A stretch of 64,000 nt of DNA from Chachezhania sediminis (GCF_009765275.1 NZ_VOPH01000003.1:434001-498000); one strand, 5' to 3'; numbered from the stretch's first letter, positions 34,087-43,839 are shown. Numbers and translations are program-made. Notes: generated by a model not told the origin, from the letters alone.

Positions 34087-35325
34087 TCAGCCGCGCAGCT
34101 GCCGTTTCATCGGCGCCTCGGGGAAACAGGTCGCGGCCTGCCCCTGCCTTTCCTGCCAGCGCCCGATGGACCGCCGCGTCTTGAACCCCGCCAGGCCGTC
34201 CGCGCCCCCGACATCGTGGCCCTGCTTTTCCAGCGCCCGCTGCATCGAGGCGACATCGGACCGGTCCAGTCCGCCGACATTGCCCCAGCGGCCGGAAAAG
34301 TCGCCGACCCCGTACTGGATCCGGTCCCCCACGTGGCCCACGAACAGGGCGTAGAGGTCGCTCTTGTTATAGTCCTTCAGGACATAGAAGTTTGGCGTCA
34401 CGATGAAGGCCGGCCCGTTGCGGCCCGCGGGCATCATAAGGAAGCCCTGGCCGGACCGTTCGCTGGCAGGGAAGGGGCGGCCATTGACGCGGCGAATCCC
34501 CAGCGACTCCCACTCCGCGATCCTGCGGCCCTGGTCGGGGCCTTCCAGCGTGCAGGACACACTGTCGGGCACCGTTACCTCGAACCCCCAGTCGCGGCCC
34601 GCGACCCAGCCGTGCCGAGCCAGGTAGTTGCCGATGGAGGCGATGGTATCCGTCTCGGACGTCCAGATGTCGGCATGGCCGTCGCCGTTCCCGTCGGCCG
34701 CGTATTTCAGGAAGCTCGACGGCATGAACTGGGGCTGCCCCAGCGCGCCGGCCCAGCTGCTTTTCATGGCCGTCGCAGGGACATGGCCGGCTTGGGCGAT
34801 CTGAAGCGCCGCGATCAGTTCGTCCGTGAAGTAGTCCTTGCGCGTGCTCATGAAGGCCTTGGTGCCCAGCACCTCGAAGGCATCGTGCGGGATGGCGACC
34901 CTGCCATAGCCGCTTTCGCGTCCCCAGATCCCAAGGACGATCCGCCCGGGCACGCCGGTCTTTTGTTCGGTCCTTTGCAATGCCGCGGCATGGCGCTGGG
35001 CCATCTGCCGACCGACCGAAGTCGCGCCGTTGACCGAACCCGAGTTGAAGTACTTGCCGGGGGACCCGAACTCTGCCTGCCTTTGTTTGGTCGGGGTCTT
35101 TGCCTTGGCCCCGGGCGGCACGAGATCCGGCAGATCCCAGTCCAGCATCGCCCCCTCGAAGGCCGCGTCGAAGGTGCCGCGGGACACGCCCCTGGCCCGG
35201 GCCAGGGGCCAGATCGTGGTCTGCAGCCACTGCCGGTACTGCGCTTCGACGGCCCCCCGGTTCTGGGCGGCCAGGGGCGCGGCCACAAGGCACAGAAGGG
35301 CGGCAAGGACCGGCAGCAGGCGCAT
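34087..35325 (-). CDS. MltB-family lytic murein transglycosylase with C-terminal peptidoglycan-binding domain
   Basis: The protein is 412 residues. The signal peptide is MRLLPVLAALLCLVAAPLAA. The SLT2 catalytic domain at about 25-330 contains GIWGRESGYG with the catalytic Glu, then SWAGALGQPQFMPSSF. The last 60 residues are a PG_binding_1 domain (MQRALEKQGHDVGGADGLAG). It cleaves the MurNAc-GlcNAc bond with 1,6-anhydro product formation in the periplasm. No lipobox Cys, so it is soluble. It starts five bases after the dienelactone-hydrolase stop. Confidence 0.93.
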   Translation of the reverse strand: MRLLPVLAALLCLVAAPLAAQNRGAVEAQYRQWLQTTIWPLARARGVSRGTFDAAFEGAMLDWDLPDLVPPGAKAKTPTKQRQAEFGSPGKYFNSGSVNGATSVGRQMAQRHAAALQRTEQKTGVPGRIVLGIWGRESGYGRVAIPHDAFEVLGTKAFMSTRKDYFTDELIAALQIAQAGHVPATAMKSSWAGALGQPQFMPSSFLKYAADGNGDGHADIWTSETDTIASIGNYLARHGWVAGRDWGFEVTVPDSVSCTLEGPDQGRRIAEWESLGIRRVNGRPFPASERSGQGFLMMPAGRNGPAFIVTPNFYVLKDYNKSDLYALFVGHVGDRIQYGVGDFSGRWGNVGGLDRSDVASMQRALEKQGHDVGGADGLAGFKTRRSIGRWQERQGQAATCFPEAPMKRQLRG

Positions 35326-35330
35326 GGGCG

Positions 35331-36044
35331 TCAGCCGAAGGTTTCGGCCAGAAGGCCGGTCACCGCGGCCCAGCCACGGTCGGTGGAGCGGGGTTCGTAG
35401 AAGCTGCCGCCGTCGCGGTCGGCAGCGGCGGGGTTCGTGAAGGCATGGCCGGTATGGCCCATCGCCAGGATCTGCCAGTCGGCCTTGCGCGCGGTCAGTT
35501 CCTGCCCCAGGGCCACGGTCTGTTCCGGCGTCGCCAGCGGATCGTCCCAGCCGTGGAGCACAAGGACCGAGGCCGCGATGTCGTCCGTCCCGGGGTCCTG
35601 CGGCTGGTCGAAGATGCCGTGGAAACTGGCCACCGCCTGAACGCCGGTATTGCCGCGGGCCATGTCCAGAACGGACTTTCCGCCGAAGCAGAAGCCGATG
35701 GCGGCCAGCCGGTCAGCGTCCACTGCCGGATGTGCGGCCATCGCCGCCTGCGACGCCTTCAGCCGGCGCAGCAGTTCCGCACGGTCGGCATTCAGCGGGC
35801 GCATCATGGCCGAGGCCTGCTCGCGGTCGGTCGCGCGAACGCCGCCACCATAGACATCGGCCGCAAATCCGACATAGCCCATCGCGGCCAGTTTCTCGGC
35901 CGCGGCGATTTCCACCGGACCCTTGCCGCCGAAGGCATGGGCCACCAGTACGCCGGGACGGGGGCCTGCCGCATCGTCGAAGACGATGGTGCCGGTAAAG
36001 GACAGGCCAGAACAGTCGTAGACGATTTCCTCGGTCCGGATCAT
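35331..36044 (-). CDS. Dienelactone hydrolase family protein
   Basis: The 237-residue alpha/beta hydrolase starts MIRTEEIVYDCSGL; the ATG at 36104 adds a non-homologous leader. Nucleophile Cys lies in GFCFGGKS (about 120), acid Asp in LHGWDDPLATPEQ and His in MGHTGHAFTNPA. This Cys-His-Asp triad is typical of the family, which hydrolyses dienelactones or other small esters. It is cytoplasmic. It forms an operon with the downstream lytic transglycosylase, without an obvious metabolic link. Confidence 0.9.
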   Translation of the reverse strand: MIRTEEIVYDCSGLSFTGTIVFDDAAGPRPGVLVAHAFGGKGPVEIAAAEKLAAMGYVGFAADVYGGGVRATDREQASAMMRPLNADRAELLRRLKASQAAMAAHPAVDADRLAAIGFCFGGKSVLDMARGNTGVQAVASFHGIFDQPQDPGTDDIAASVLVLHGWDDPLATPEQTVALGQELTARKADWQILAMGHTGHAFTNPAAADRDGGSFYEPRSTDRGWAAVTGLLAETFG

Positions 36045-36210
36045 CGTATGGGCTCCCTTGGATGGTGGACGGGCGCACCCTATCGCCCGCAGGCGGGATG
36101 GCAAGACGATGCCGGCACGACGGCAGGCGCGGGACCGAACCGCGCCCGGTATCCGTACGTCGAGCCCGGTTGACCACGCCTTGCGGATCGACTAATTCCG
36201 TCACACCCAA

Positions 36211-36284
36211 GCGGGTATAGCTTAATGGTAAAGCCCCTGCCTTCCAAGCAGGCTATGTCGGTTCGATTCCGTCTACCCGCTCCA
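36211..36284 (+). tRNA. tRNA-Gly (anticodon TCC)
   Basis: A 74-base cloverleaf: acceptor GCGGGTA pairs with TACCCGC, anticodon stem CCTGC/GCAGG around CTTCCAA, T arm with GGTTCGATTCC, discriminator T and encoded CCA. It reads GGA (and GGG by wobble). Confidence 0.97.
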
Positions 36285-36474
36285 GTTTCCCGGCCCGATA
36301 CGGTTTTCGATCTTGGCGTTCGGCGCGGGCCTTTCGGACCATACGCCCCTGCGACGCAACCGCGTGACGCCTGTTCCCGGCTTGACCCCCTTGCCCTGTA
36401 GGGTCAAGTAGACGCCCAGCACAGCGCCGGGAGCGTCCGGACGCAGGTGCCACAGGCAACGCGGGGGACGGAAC

Positions 36475-38292
36475 ATGGCGCGCAGGCCCAGTCAGGCCGG
36501 AGGTGGCAATGCCCCCGGAGCGACCGAGGAACGGGAACGGTCCAAGAAGGTGTCCAGCCTTCGGGCGCTGTGGCCTTTCCTGAAGCCCTACAAGGCGCTG
36601 ATCCTGGGGGCGCTGGGCGCGCTGGTGCTGACGGCCTCGGTCTCGCTGACCCTGCCTCTGGCCGTGCGCCGCGTGGTCGACAATTTCCGCGGCACCAATG
36701 CAGAGATGCTGGACAAATACGTGCTGGCCGCGCTGGGCATTGCCGGGCTTCTGGCGCTCGGGACGGGGCTGCGTTATGCGCTGGTCACCCGGTTGGGCGA
36801 ACGGGTGGTGGCGGATATCCGGATGGCGGTCTTCAACCGCGTGATTTCCATGAGCCCGACCTTCTTCGAGAAGATCATGACGGGCGAGGTGCTGAGCCGT
36901 ATCACCACCGATACCACGCTGGTGCAGTCGGTGCTGGGGTCTTCCGCGTCCATCGCGCTTCGGAACCTGCTGATCCTGCTGGGCGGTATGGTGCTGATGC
37001 TGCTGACTTCGGCCAAGCTTTCGGGTCTGGTCCTGCTGATCGTGCCGGCGGTGATCGTGCCGATCCTGGTCCTGGGCCGGAAGCTTCGCAAGATCAGCCG
37101 CGAGAACCAGGACTGGATCGCGGCGTCGTCCGGCAACGCCTCCGAGGCGCTGTCGTCCGTCCAGACGGTGCAGGCCTTCACGCATGAATCGCTGAACCAG
37201 GCCGATTTCGCGAAGATGACCGAAACATCCTATGATGTGTCTCTGGTCCGGATCCGGACCCGGGCCCTGATGACGGTGATCATCATCTTCCTGGTCTTCA
37301 CGGGAATCATCGGCGTCCTGTGGATCGGTGCGCGAGACGTGCGGGCGGGCACGATGACCGACGGGATGCTGATCCAGTTCGTGATCTATTCCGTGATGGT
37401 CGCCGGATCGGTCGCGGCCCTGTCCGAGATCATGGGCGAACTGCAGCGCGCCGCTGGCGCGACCGAGCGGATCGTGGAACTGCTGGGCGTTCAGGACAGC
37501 GTGAACGACCCCGCCGCACCGGTGGCGCTGCCAACGCCCGTGCGGGGCGAGATCGTGCTGGACGACGTGGTCTTCCGCTATCCCTCGCGGCCGGAACCTG
37601 CGGCGCTCGACCATGTCTCGCTGACGATCAATCCGGGCGAGACGGTGGCCTTCGTCGGCCCCAGCGGGGCGGGCAAGTCGACAATCCTGCAATTGCTGCT
37701 GCGCTTCTACGACCCCGATACCGGCGCCGTGCGGCTGGATGGCGTGGACCTGAAGGACCTGGCCCGGACCGACTTCCGCCGCCTGCTGGCGCTGGTGCCG
37801 CAGGACCCGGTGATTTTCGCGTCCTCCGCCCGCGAGAACATCCGCTTCGGCCGCCCAGAGGCCACGGATGCCGAGGTCGAGGATGCGGCGCGTGCAGCTG
37901 CGGCCCATGACTTCATCGCGGCGCTGCCGGAGGGGTTCGATACCTATGTGGGCGAACGCGGCGTGATGCTGTCGGGCGGGCAGAAGCAACGGATCGCGCT
38001 GGCCCGGGCGATCCTGCGGGATGCGCCGGTCCTGCTTCTGGACGAGGCGACAAGCGCGCTGGACGCCGAAAGCGAACGGGCCGTGCAGCAGGCGGTCGAT
38101 GGGCTGCGGCAGGGGCGGACGATGCTGATCGTGGCCCACCGCCTGGCGACGGTGAAGAAGGCCGACCGGATCGTGGTCATGGAAGCCGGGAAAATCGTCG
38201 CGCAGGGCACCCACGACCAACTGGTGGCCGAGGGCGGGCTTTACGCGCGTCTGGCGCGGCTGCAATTCACCGACGGCAGCGTCGCGGCCTGA
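36475..38292 (+). CDS. ABC exporter, fused transmembrane and ATPase domains (MsbA/LmrA type)
   Basis: The 605-residue half-transporter acts as a homodimer. Residues 1-25 are polar. Six spans occupy about 35-320, including the coupling-helix region TFFEKIMTGEVLSRITTDT. The ATPase domain at about 350-595 has Walker A GPSGAGKST, signature MLSGGQKQR, Walker B VLLLDEATSALD and switch VAHRLATV. It may export lipid, peptide or drug; the substrate is not determined. The gene stands alone behind tRNA-Gly with a GGGGGACGG ribosome site. The long antisense open frame is a shadow. Confidence 0.93.
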   Translation: MARRPSQAGGGNAPGATEERERSKKVSSLRALWPFLKPYKALILGALGALVLTASVSLTLPLAVRRVVDNFRGTNAEMLDKYVLAALGIAGLLALGTGLRYALVTRLGERVVADIRMAVFNRVISMSPTFFEKIMTGEVLSRITTDTTLVQSVLGSSASIALRNLLILLGGMVLMLLTSAKLSGLVLLIVPAVIVPILVLGRKLRKISRENQDWIAASSGNASEALSSVQTVQAFTHESLNQADFAKMTETSYDVSLVRIRTRALMTVIIIFLVFTGIIGVLWIGARDVRAGTMTDGMLIQFVIYSVMVAGSVAALSEIMGELQRAAGATERIVELLGVQDSVNDPAAPVALPTPVRGEIVLDDVVFRYPSRPEPAALDHVSLTINPGETVAFVGPSGAGKSTILQLLLRFYDPDTGAVRLDGVDLKDLARTDFRRLLALVPQDPVIFASSARENIRFGRPEATDAEVEDAARAAAAHDFIAALPEGFDTYVGERGVMLSGGQKQRIALARAILRDAPVLLLDEATSALDAESERAVQQAVDGLRQGRTMLIVAHRLATVKKADRIVVMEAGKIVAQGTHDQLVAEGGLYARLARLQFTDGSVAA

Positions 38293-38480
38293 CCGGTCGG
38301 GCAGTCCGGCCGGGATCTCGTCCTTGTGGCGGGCCCAGCGGGCCTGCCGCGGCCGATCCGTCCGGCCCTCGCCGCCCCCTTCGGGAGCGATGGGATGTTG
38401 GCGCGCCGGGGGTCATGGTGCAATGGTACCGGTGTAGGTGCCGGCCGGAACCGGGCGGCACGTGTTCCGGAGTGTGTACG

Positions 38481-39062
38481 ATGGTGAAAACGACGTTTCT
38501 TCCGGCCGTGGTGACGGCCATCCTGCTGGCCCTGCCGGCGCTGGCTGAAGATACGCCCGCGGTTCCGCCGGGGGCCACGGTCGATAGAACGTCCAAACCG
38601 TTGCTGGGCTACACGCTCACAGGGCCCGCCGGCGCCACGGATTTCGACGCCGCCGACCGGCTGGCGATTGCCAACGTGCTTTATGCTTATTCCTTCTTCT
38701 ACGACAATGCCCAGGCCGACCCGTGGTTCGCCCTTTTCACCGACGACTGCACCTTTGTCGCTGGTGTCCCGGGCGAGGGGGCTTTGTCCTTCACGGGTGA
38801 GGGGTTCCGCACCTTCTGGCGGGCGCGGATGAAGGATTTCGCGACCTCTGGCCAGAAGCGGCGACATCTGATGCCGAACATCCTGGTGCTGGAACAGACG
38901 CCGACAACCGCCCACATCACCGTGCAAGGCCTGTTGACCAACACGACGGAGGGCACCGCCTTCACCGCCGTCGGCAGCCTGAACTACGAAGGCTGGCTGG
39001 TGAAGCAGGACGGGGTCTGGAAGATCGACCGCTGGCACGATTTCCCCGACGGGCCGGTCTGA
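38481..39062 (+). CDS. Secreted SnoaL-like / NTF2-fold protein
   Basis: The protein is 193 residues. The signal peptide MVKTTFLPAVVTAILLALPALA is cleaved before EDTPA. The mature domain (DRLAIANVLYAYSFFYDNAQADPWFALFTDDC divided over residues 58-90, then WKIDRWHDF near the end) has the NTF2/SnoaL pattern of a small cone-shaped binding or catalytic domain. Here it is periplasmic, which is less common. The substrate is unknown. ATG 38481 is chosen because it starts the signal and follows a CGGAG site. Confidence 0.8.
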   Translation: MVKTTFLPAVVTAILLALPALAEDTPAVPPGATVDRTSKPLLGYTLTGPAGATDFDAADRLAIANVLYAYSFFYDNAQADPWFALFTDDCTFVAGVPGEGALSFTGEGFRTFWRARMKDFATSGQKRRHLMPNILVLEQTPTTAHITVQGLLTNTTEGTAFTAVGSLNYEGWLVKQDGVWKIDRWHDFPDGPV

Positions 39063-39225
39063 CCCGGGCGCGGGTCGGGATCCGCGGGCCCGACGCGGAC
39101 CGCGACAATGCGCAGGCGGCCGCTTTCCCCGTGGACATGCCCTTGCAAGTCTTGCGCAATATCACCTTTGACCGCATCTTTCCGAACGAGGGATTGCGCC
39201 TTCAGGCGCACAAGGGAGGAACGTC

Positions 39226-41151
39226 ATGCGCACCATCACCAATCTGGCGGATTGCAAGGCCATCGAGGCGGAAATGCCCTGGAGCGAACGCCCGGTGCCG
39301 AAGACGCTGTACGAGATGCTGAAGCGCACGACGGACAAGCACCCGAAAGAGAAGGCCATCACCTTCCAGCTTCAGTCCGGCCCGACCGACAAGGCCGAAA
39401 CCCTGACCTGGCAGCAGCTTTATGACAAGACGGTGCAGGCGGCGAACCTGTTCCGTTCCCTTGGTGTGGGTGAAAGCGACACGGTGGCCTATGTCCTGCC
39501 CAACTGCAACGAGACTGTGGTGACGCTTCTGGGCGGCGCCATTGCCGGCATCGCCAACCCGGTGAACCCGCTTCTGGAACCGGAACACATCGCCTCGATC
39601 CTGCGGGAGACGAAGGCGAAGGTCGTCGTCACGCTGAAACCCTTCCCGCAAAGCGACGTGGCCCAGAAGGTGGCCGAAGCGGTGCGCCATGCGCCCAATG
39701 TCTCGACCGTGCTGGAAATCGACCTGAACCGCTACCTGACGGCGCCCAAAAGCTGGATCGTGCCGCTGATCCGTCCCAAGATCGAGACGAAGGCGACCCA
39801 TGCCACCTATCTGAACTTCAACGCGGAACTGGCCAGGCAGCCGAAGACCCTGACCTTCGCGGATGCGACGGAAGACCGGATCGCCTGCTATTTCCACACC
39901 GGCGGCACGACCGGCATGCCCAAGGTGGCACAGCATTCCTATTCCGGCATCGTCTACAACGGCTGGCTGGGGGGCGACCTGCTGTTCAAGGTGGGCGACA
40001 ACGTGATGTGCCCGCTGCCGCTGTTCCATGTCTTTGCCTGCCACGTGATCCTGATGGCCGCGGTCTATTCCGGGGCGCACGTGATCTTTCCCACGCCCGC
40101 CGGCTATCGGGGCGAAGGCGTGTTCGACAACTTCTGGAAGCTGAACGAACGCTGGAAGACGACCTTCATCATCACGGTCCCCACGGCGATTTCCGCCTGC
40201 ATGCAGCGCCCGGTCGACGCCGACATCTCGACCGTCAAGACGGCCTTTTCGGGCTCTGCGCCCCTGCCGTTGGAACTCTTCAAGCGGTTCGAAGAGGCGA
40301 CGGGCGTCACCATCATCGAAGGCTATGGCCTGACCGAAGCCACCTGCCTTGTCTGCGGCAACCCGCCGGAAGGGGAAAAGAAGGTCGGCTCCATCGGCAT
40401 TCCCTATCCCTACACGTCGGTCAAGATCATCAAGAACACGCCCGCAGGCCCGGTCGAATGCGGCACCGACGAGGTGGGAGAGATCTGCGTGTCGAACCCC
40501 GGTGTGCGGCCGGGCGGGACCTATACCGAACTCGATAAGAACAAGGACCTCTATTACTACGGCGAATACCTGCGGACCGGCGATCTGGGCCGGATCGATA
40601 CCGACAGCTATGTCTGGATCACCGGGCGCGCAAAAGACCTGATCATCCGCGGCGGTCACAACATCGACCCGGCCGAGATCGAGGAGGCGCTGGTGGGCCA
40701 CAAGGCTGTCGCGATGGCCGGCGCCATCGGCCAGCCCGACGCGCGGGCGGGCGAACTGCCCTGCGCCTATGTGGAACTGGTCCAGGGCGCTACGGTCACG
40801 TCCCAGGAACTGATCGACTATTGCAAGCTGCGGGTTCACGAGCGCGCGGCCCAGCCCAAATATATCGAGATCCTGCCGGAACTGCCTAAGACGGCCGTGG
40901 GCAAGGTCTTCAAGCCGGACCTGCGGAAAAGCGCGATCACCCGCGTCTATAACGGGGCGCTGGAAGAGGCAGGCCTGAAGGCCCGCGTTGTGTCGGTGGT
41001 GGAAAACAAGAAACTGGGACTGGTCGCCCAGGTGGCCCGGAACGGCGCGGATGCGGACAAAGTGTCCCATGTTCTTGGCGAATTCACCCGTCCATGGGAA
41101 TGGGCCGATGCGGCGGACAAGGCCGCGGCAGCGGAACCCGAGGTCGTCTGA
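39226..41151 (+). CDS. AMP-forming acyl-CoA synthetase
   Basis: The 641-residue cytoplasmic enzyme of the ANL superfamily has the ATP loop YFHTGGTTGMPK (about 225), adenine motif IIEGYGLTEATC (about 362), YLRTGDLGRID with the ribose-binding Asp, hinge ITGRAKDLIIRGG, and the catalytic Lys near the C-terminus (PKTAVGKVFK). It activates a carboxylic acid to acyl-AMP and then acyl-CoA. Chain length is unknown; the gene is larger than acetate-specific types in the N-terminal region. GGGAGGA precedes the ATG. The next gene, a hydrolase, begins two bases after its stop, so they are cotranscribed. Confidence 0.92.
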   Translation: MRTITNLADCKAIEAEMPWSERPVPKTLYEMLKRTTDKHPKEKAITFQLQSGPTDKAETLTWQQLYDKTVQAANLFRSLGVGESDTVAYVLPNCNETVVTLLGGAIAGIANPVNPLLEPEHIASILRETKAKVVVTLKPFPQSDVAQKVAEAVRHAPNVSTVLEIDLNRYLTAPKSWIVPLIRPKIETKATHATYLNFNAELARQPKTLTFADATEDRIACYFHTGGTTGMPKVAQHSYSGIVYNGWLGGDLLFKVGDNVMCPLPLFHVFACHVILMAAVYSGAHVIFPTPAGYRGEGVFDNFWKLNERWKTTFIITVPTAISACMQRPVDADISTVKTAFSGSAPLPLELFKRFEEATGVTIIEGYGLTEATCLVCGNPPEGEKKVGSIGIPYPYTSVKIIKNTPAGPVECGTDEVGEICVSNPGVRPGGTYTELDKNKDLYYYGEYLRTGDLGRIDTDSYVWITGRAKDLIIRGGHNIDPAEIEEALVGHKAVAMAGAIGQPDARAGELPCAYVELVQGATVTSQELIDYCKLRVHERAAQPKYIEILPELPKTAVGKVFKPDLRKSAITRVYNGALEEAGLKARVVSVVENKKLGLVAQVARNGADADKVSHVLGEFTRPWEWADAADKAAAAEPEVV

Positions 41152-41153
41152 AC

Positions 41154-42092
41154 ATGGACTACGAGACAGAGATCGACGCGGATACCTGGCGATACATCCG
41201 TGACGTGATCGGTCGCTATCCCGAAGATGCGGTCGAACGGACCATAGAACAGCAGCGCCAAGTCTATGACGAGATGGCCGCATTCTTCCATCAGCCGCAT
41301 CCGCCGGGGGTAGAGACCGAGGACCGGTCCGCCGACGGCGTGAAGATCCGGATCTACACCGCGGGCACCCCCACGGCGACGGTCATGTTCTTTCACGGCG
41401 GCGGTTTCGTGGTGGGCAGTCTGGACAGTCATGACGATGTCTGTGCCGAAATTTGCGCCCAGACCGGCTATCGCGTGATCTCGGTCGATTATCGCCTTGC
41501 GCCGGAACACAAGCACCCGGCGGCCTTCGACGACTGCAAGACCGCGGTGCTGTGGGCGTCGCGCAAGTTCCCCGAGGATGACATCGTGTTGGCCGGCGAC
41601 AGCGCCGGTGGCAACCTGGCCGCCGTGGTGGCCCATGCGATGCGCGGAACCGATGTGCGCGTCGTGGGGCAGGTGCTGATCTATCCGGGGTTGGGCGGCA
41701 ACGACAGCCTGCCGTCCTATACGGAAAACGCCAATGCTCCGCTGCTGACCCGGGACGAGATGGAATTCTACCAGTTCGTCCGCCTGGAAGACGGCCAGTC
41801 GGTCGAGGGCGACGCGACCTATGCGCCGCTTTACGACACCGATTTCGAGGACCTGCCCCCCACGGCGATCTTTACCGCCGACTGCGATCCGCTGCGGGAT
41901 GACGGCATGGCCTATCGCGACAAGCTGCGCGCCGCCGGTGTTCGCGTCTACTGGGAGAACGAGCCGGGCCTGGTCCATTCCTTCCTGCGCGCCCGCACAT
42001 ATTCCGAACGCGCCCATGGCGCCTTTGAACGGATCGTCCTGGCAATCGAGGCGCTGGGCCAGCGCATCTGGCCCTACGACGAGGAAGAATAG
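41154..42092 (+). CDS. Alpha/beta hydrolase of the hormone-sensitive-lipase family
   Basis: The 312-residue esterase-like enzyme has the oxyanion-hole motif FFHGGGFVVGS (about 80), nucleophile GDSAGGNLA (about 150), acidic residue in TADCDPLRDDG and His in PGLVHSFLRA. This is the HSL/group IV arrangement. It is cytoplasmic with no signal peptide. It is coupled to the acyl-CoA synthetase, which suggests release of an acid from an ester followed by CoA activation. The ATG at 41094 is out of operon logic because it lies inside the upstream gene. Confidence 0.92.
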   Translation: MDYETEIDADTWRYIRDVIGRYPEDAVERTIEQQRQVYDEMAAFFHQPHPPGVETEDRSADGVKIRIYTAGTPTATVMFFHGGGFVVGSLDSHDDVCAEICAQTGYRVISVDYRLAPEHKHPAAFDDCKTAVLWASRKFPEDDIVLAGDSAGGNLAAVVAHAMRGTDVRVVGQVLIYPGLGGNDSLPSYTENANAPLLTRDEMEFYQFVRLEDGQSVEGDATYAPLYDTDFEDLPPTAIFTADCDPLRDDGMAYRDKLRAAGVRVYWENEPGLVHSFLRARTYSERAHGAFERIVLAIEALGQRIWPYDEEE

Positions 42093-42395
42093 CGTCGAAT
42101 CTCCACCTGGCGGAGGGACATGGTTCGGGTCATGTCACGGAAAATGGGCTTTCTTGAAAGCGCCCGCCGGCTTCGGATGCCGTCCTGAAAATGGACCTGA
42201 AAGAAATGGAAAGTCCGGTTGCGTCTTCGATGCGGAACATGGGGCCGCTCGATTTTTTACAGCAAGATGGTGTACAACCTGTGCTGGTGCAAGGACATCA
42301 GTCACAATTTCAGGTGGGTTTCTTTTACTTTTTCTTGAATGAAGGGGCGGGGCTGATAGGCTGACCGGCGGGTTCAGGGAATTGGAGGGTGCCTT
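42093..42395. other. 303-base intergenic stretch, AT-richer right half
   Basis: No coding sequence or RNA gene was recognised. The segment near 42250-42345 is unusually AT-rich for this genome (TTTTTTAC, TTTCTTTTACTTTTTC) and probably carries the promoter of the lipoprotein gene. Confidence 0.5.
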
Positions 42396-42854
42396 GTGGC
42401 TTCATCGGTTCGTCGATTTGCCGCCGTGTTGCTGCCATTCGCCCTGGCCGCCTGCCTGAATTATGCCGACTATTCGCTGGCGGCCTACACGAATGCCACC
42501 GAAGCCAAAGCCCAGTCGTTGGCCCTGATCGAAAAAGCGACCGGATCCTACAGCGCCAACCGGGATGCCGCGGATGCGGTCCTGCTGAAACTTGACCAGG
42601 GATACGAGTTTTCCGCGGGCGTTCGGGACAACGAGGAAGCCACCTATATGTGGGATCGCCTGCGCAGCAGAAGTGGATACATGGTCGGTGGCTTCGTCGA
42701 ATTCTGGCGCCGGGAAAGGCCCGGGGGAATGGCGAAGGATTCCGCCTTTCTCCGGGAATACCGGGACAATATCGCCGATGCCTTCGACCGGCTGATCTGT
42801 CTGGAGGCGAACAAGGGCAAGCCCGCGAAATGCCCCGTGCCGCAGCCGAACTGA
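42396..42854 (+). CDS. Small putative lipoprotein of unknown function
   Basis: The protein is 152 residues from GTG 42396, with GGAGG seven bases upstream. The N-terminus MASSVRRFAAVLLPFALAAC ends in a lipobox (LAAC), so Cys20 is the likely lipidation site. The mature protein is helical, with YAGL-free, alanine-rich segments (NATEAKAQSLALIEKATG) and two late Cys residues (LICLEANKG, AKCPVP) that could form a disulfide. I do not recognise it. The adjacent helical gene starts 17 bases downstream. Confidence 0.7.
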   Translation: MASSVRRFAAVLLPFALAACLNYADYSLAAYTNATEAKAQSLALIEKATGSYSANRDAADAVLLKLDQGYEFSAGVRDNEEATYMWDRLRSRSGYMVGGFVEFWRRERPGGMAKDSAFLREYRDNIADAFDRLICLEANKGKPAKCPVPQPN

Positions 42855-42871
42855 TATGATCGAGGTGCCAG

Positions 42872-43192
42872 ATGTCTTTGGATGAAGCAGTCGACGCCAT
42901 CAAGGAAGGACTTCCCGACCTGGTCGAAAACGTGGCGAAATCCTTTGCGGACGATGCAAGGGCCGATCTTTTGGCGTTTCTTGCCGATGCCCAGGACGAC
43001 CTGAAGCGTTACGCCCAAGAGCTTGCCGACAAGAAGCTCAAGCGGGACGAATTCGAATTCCTCGTGAAGATGAAGGCCGAACAGGCCCAGATGTTGGCCG
43101 TGTCGGCGAAAGGTATTGCGCGGGCGCGGCTGAAGCACCTGATGGACGGCTTCAAAAGCCTGGTGATCAAGTCGCTTCTGGCCGCGATCTAG
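42872..43192 (+). CDS. Small all-helical protein of unknown function
   Basis: The product is 106 residues, highly charged and predicted entirely helical, with amphipathic heptad-like repeats (DDLKRYAQELADKKLKRDEF). It has no signal peptide or membrane span and ends LKSLVIKSLLAAI-like, which could be a short hydrophobic face. It is cotranscribed with the lipoprotein gene, and the pair may act together. No family was recognised. Confidence 0.7.
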   Translation: MSLDEAVDAIKEGLPDLVENVAKSFADDARADLLAFLADAQDDLKRYAQELADKKLKRDEFEFLVKMKAEQAQMLAVSAKGIARARLKHLMDGFKSLVIKSLLAAI

Positions 43193-43523
43193 GGTCAGGT
43201 CTCCAGGTCCGGTCGGCCCCGCGGAAATCAAGCGCGTCCTGCCGCTGACGGATGCCTGAAAGCGGGCCCTTGTTGTGGGCGGTGCGCGCTCTTCGACATT
43301 CGGACGGCGTATTGCGTTCACGGGTGACAGGCGGGGCGGCATGGGCAGTGCGGCCCTGAGCCCGCACCCGAGAGAGCGTGACACGAGCGACCGCGCCGGG
43401 ATTGGGCCTCGGGCGCGTATCTGCCAAGCGGGGCGGGTGGACGCCGGATCTTGGGGCCTTTTCCCCTGTGATGGAGGCCTTCTGGCCGCCTCCGGTTTCG
43501 TAGGGAGGGCTGCCCGGGCGGGC
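43193..43523. other. 331-base stretch without recognised features
   Basis: It lies between a plus-strand gene and the end of a minus-strand gene. It is GC-rich with only overlapping shadow frames. No terminator with a T tract was found. Confidence 0.45.
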
Positions 43524-43757
43524 CTATGCGGCTGGCGCGGGCTTCCGGGGTGCGGCGCTGGCCGCGTGCGGGCGCTGCCACAGAGCGCCCAGAAGGGTCC
43601 GCAGCCGGCCCGGGCCCTTTGCCGCCGTCGCGGCGGCTGGGCCCTTCCGGGCCTGGCGGAAGGCCATCAGATGGTCGCGGTTGCGGTCGACCGGGCGTCC
43701 GTCGGGGGTGAACCGGGCCGTGGCGCGCAGCAGGTCGGAGTAAATCTCAGCTTGCAT
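43524..43757 (-). CDS. Small basic protein of unknown function, divergent from LysR
   Basis: The 77-residue product starts MQAEIYSDLLRATARFTPDG at 43757 behind GAAAGGA. The first half is mixed helical; the second half is Arg/Ala/Pro-rich (GPGRLRTLLGALWQRPHAA) and may bind nucleic acid or membrane. Its divergent position 96 bases from a LysR gene makes it a likely target of that regulator. Upstream in-frame ATGs (43775, 43877) are possible but less well placed. Confidence 0.6.
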   Translation of the reverse strand: MQAEIYSDLLRATARFTPDGRPVDRNRDHLMAFRQARKGPAAATAAKGPGRLRTLLGALWQRPHAASAAPRKPAPAA

Positions 43758-43839
43758 GATCGAGGTCCTTTCCATGACTCTCGAACCCCGACATAGTCGC
43801 TGTGATGGAAAGATGCGAAGCAGCAATACTGCCAAAACA

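Noticed and set aside
36253-41283. Long minus-strand open frames opposite the ABC exporter and acyl-CoA synthetase
   Set aside because: The plus-strand proteins carry full motif sets; the antisense frames are typical GC-driven shadows.
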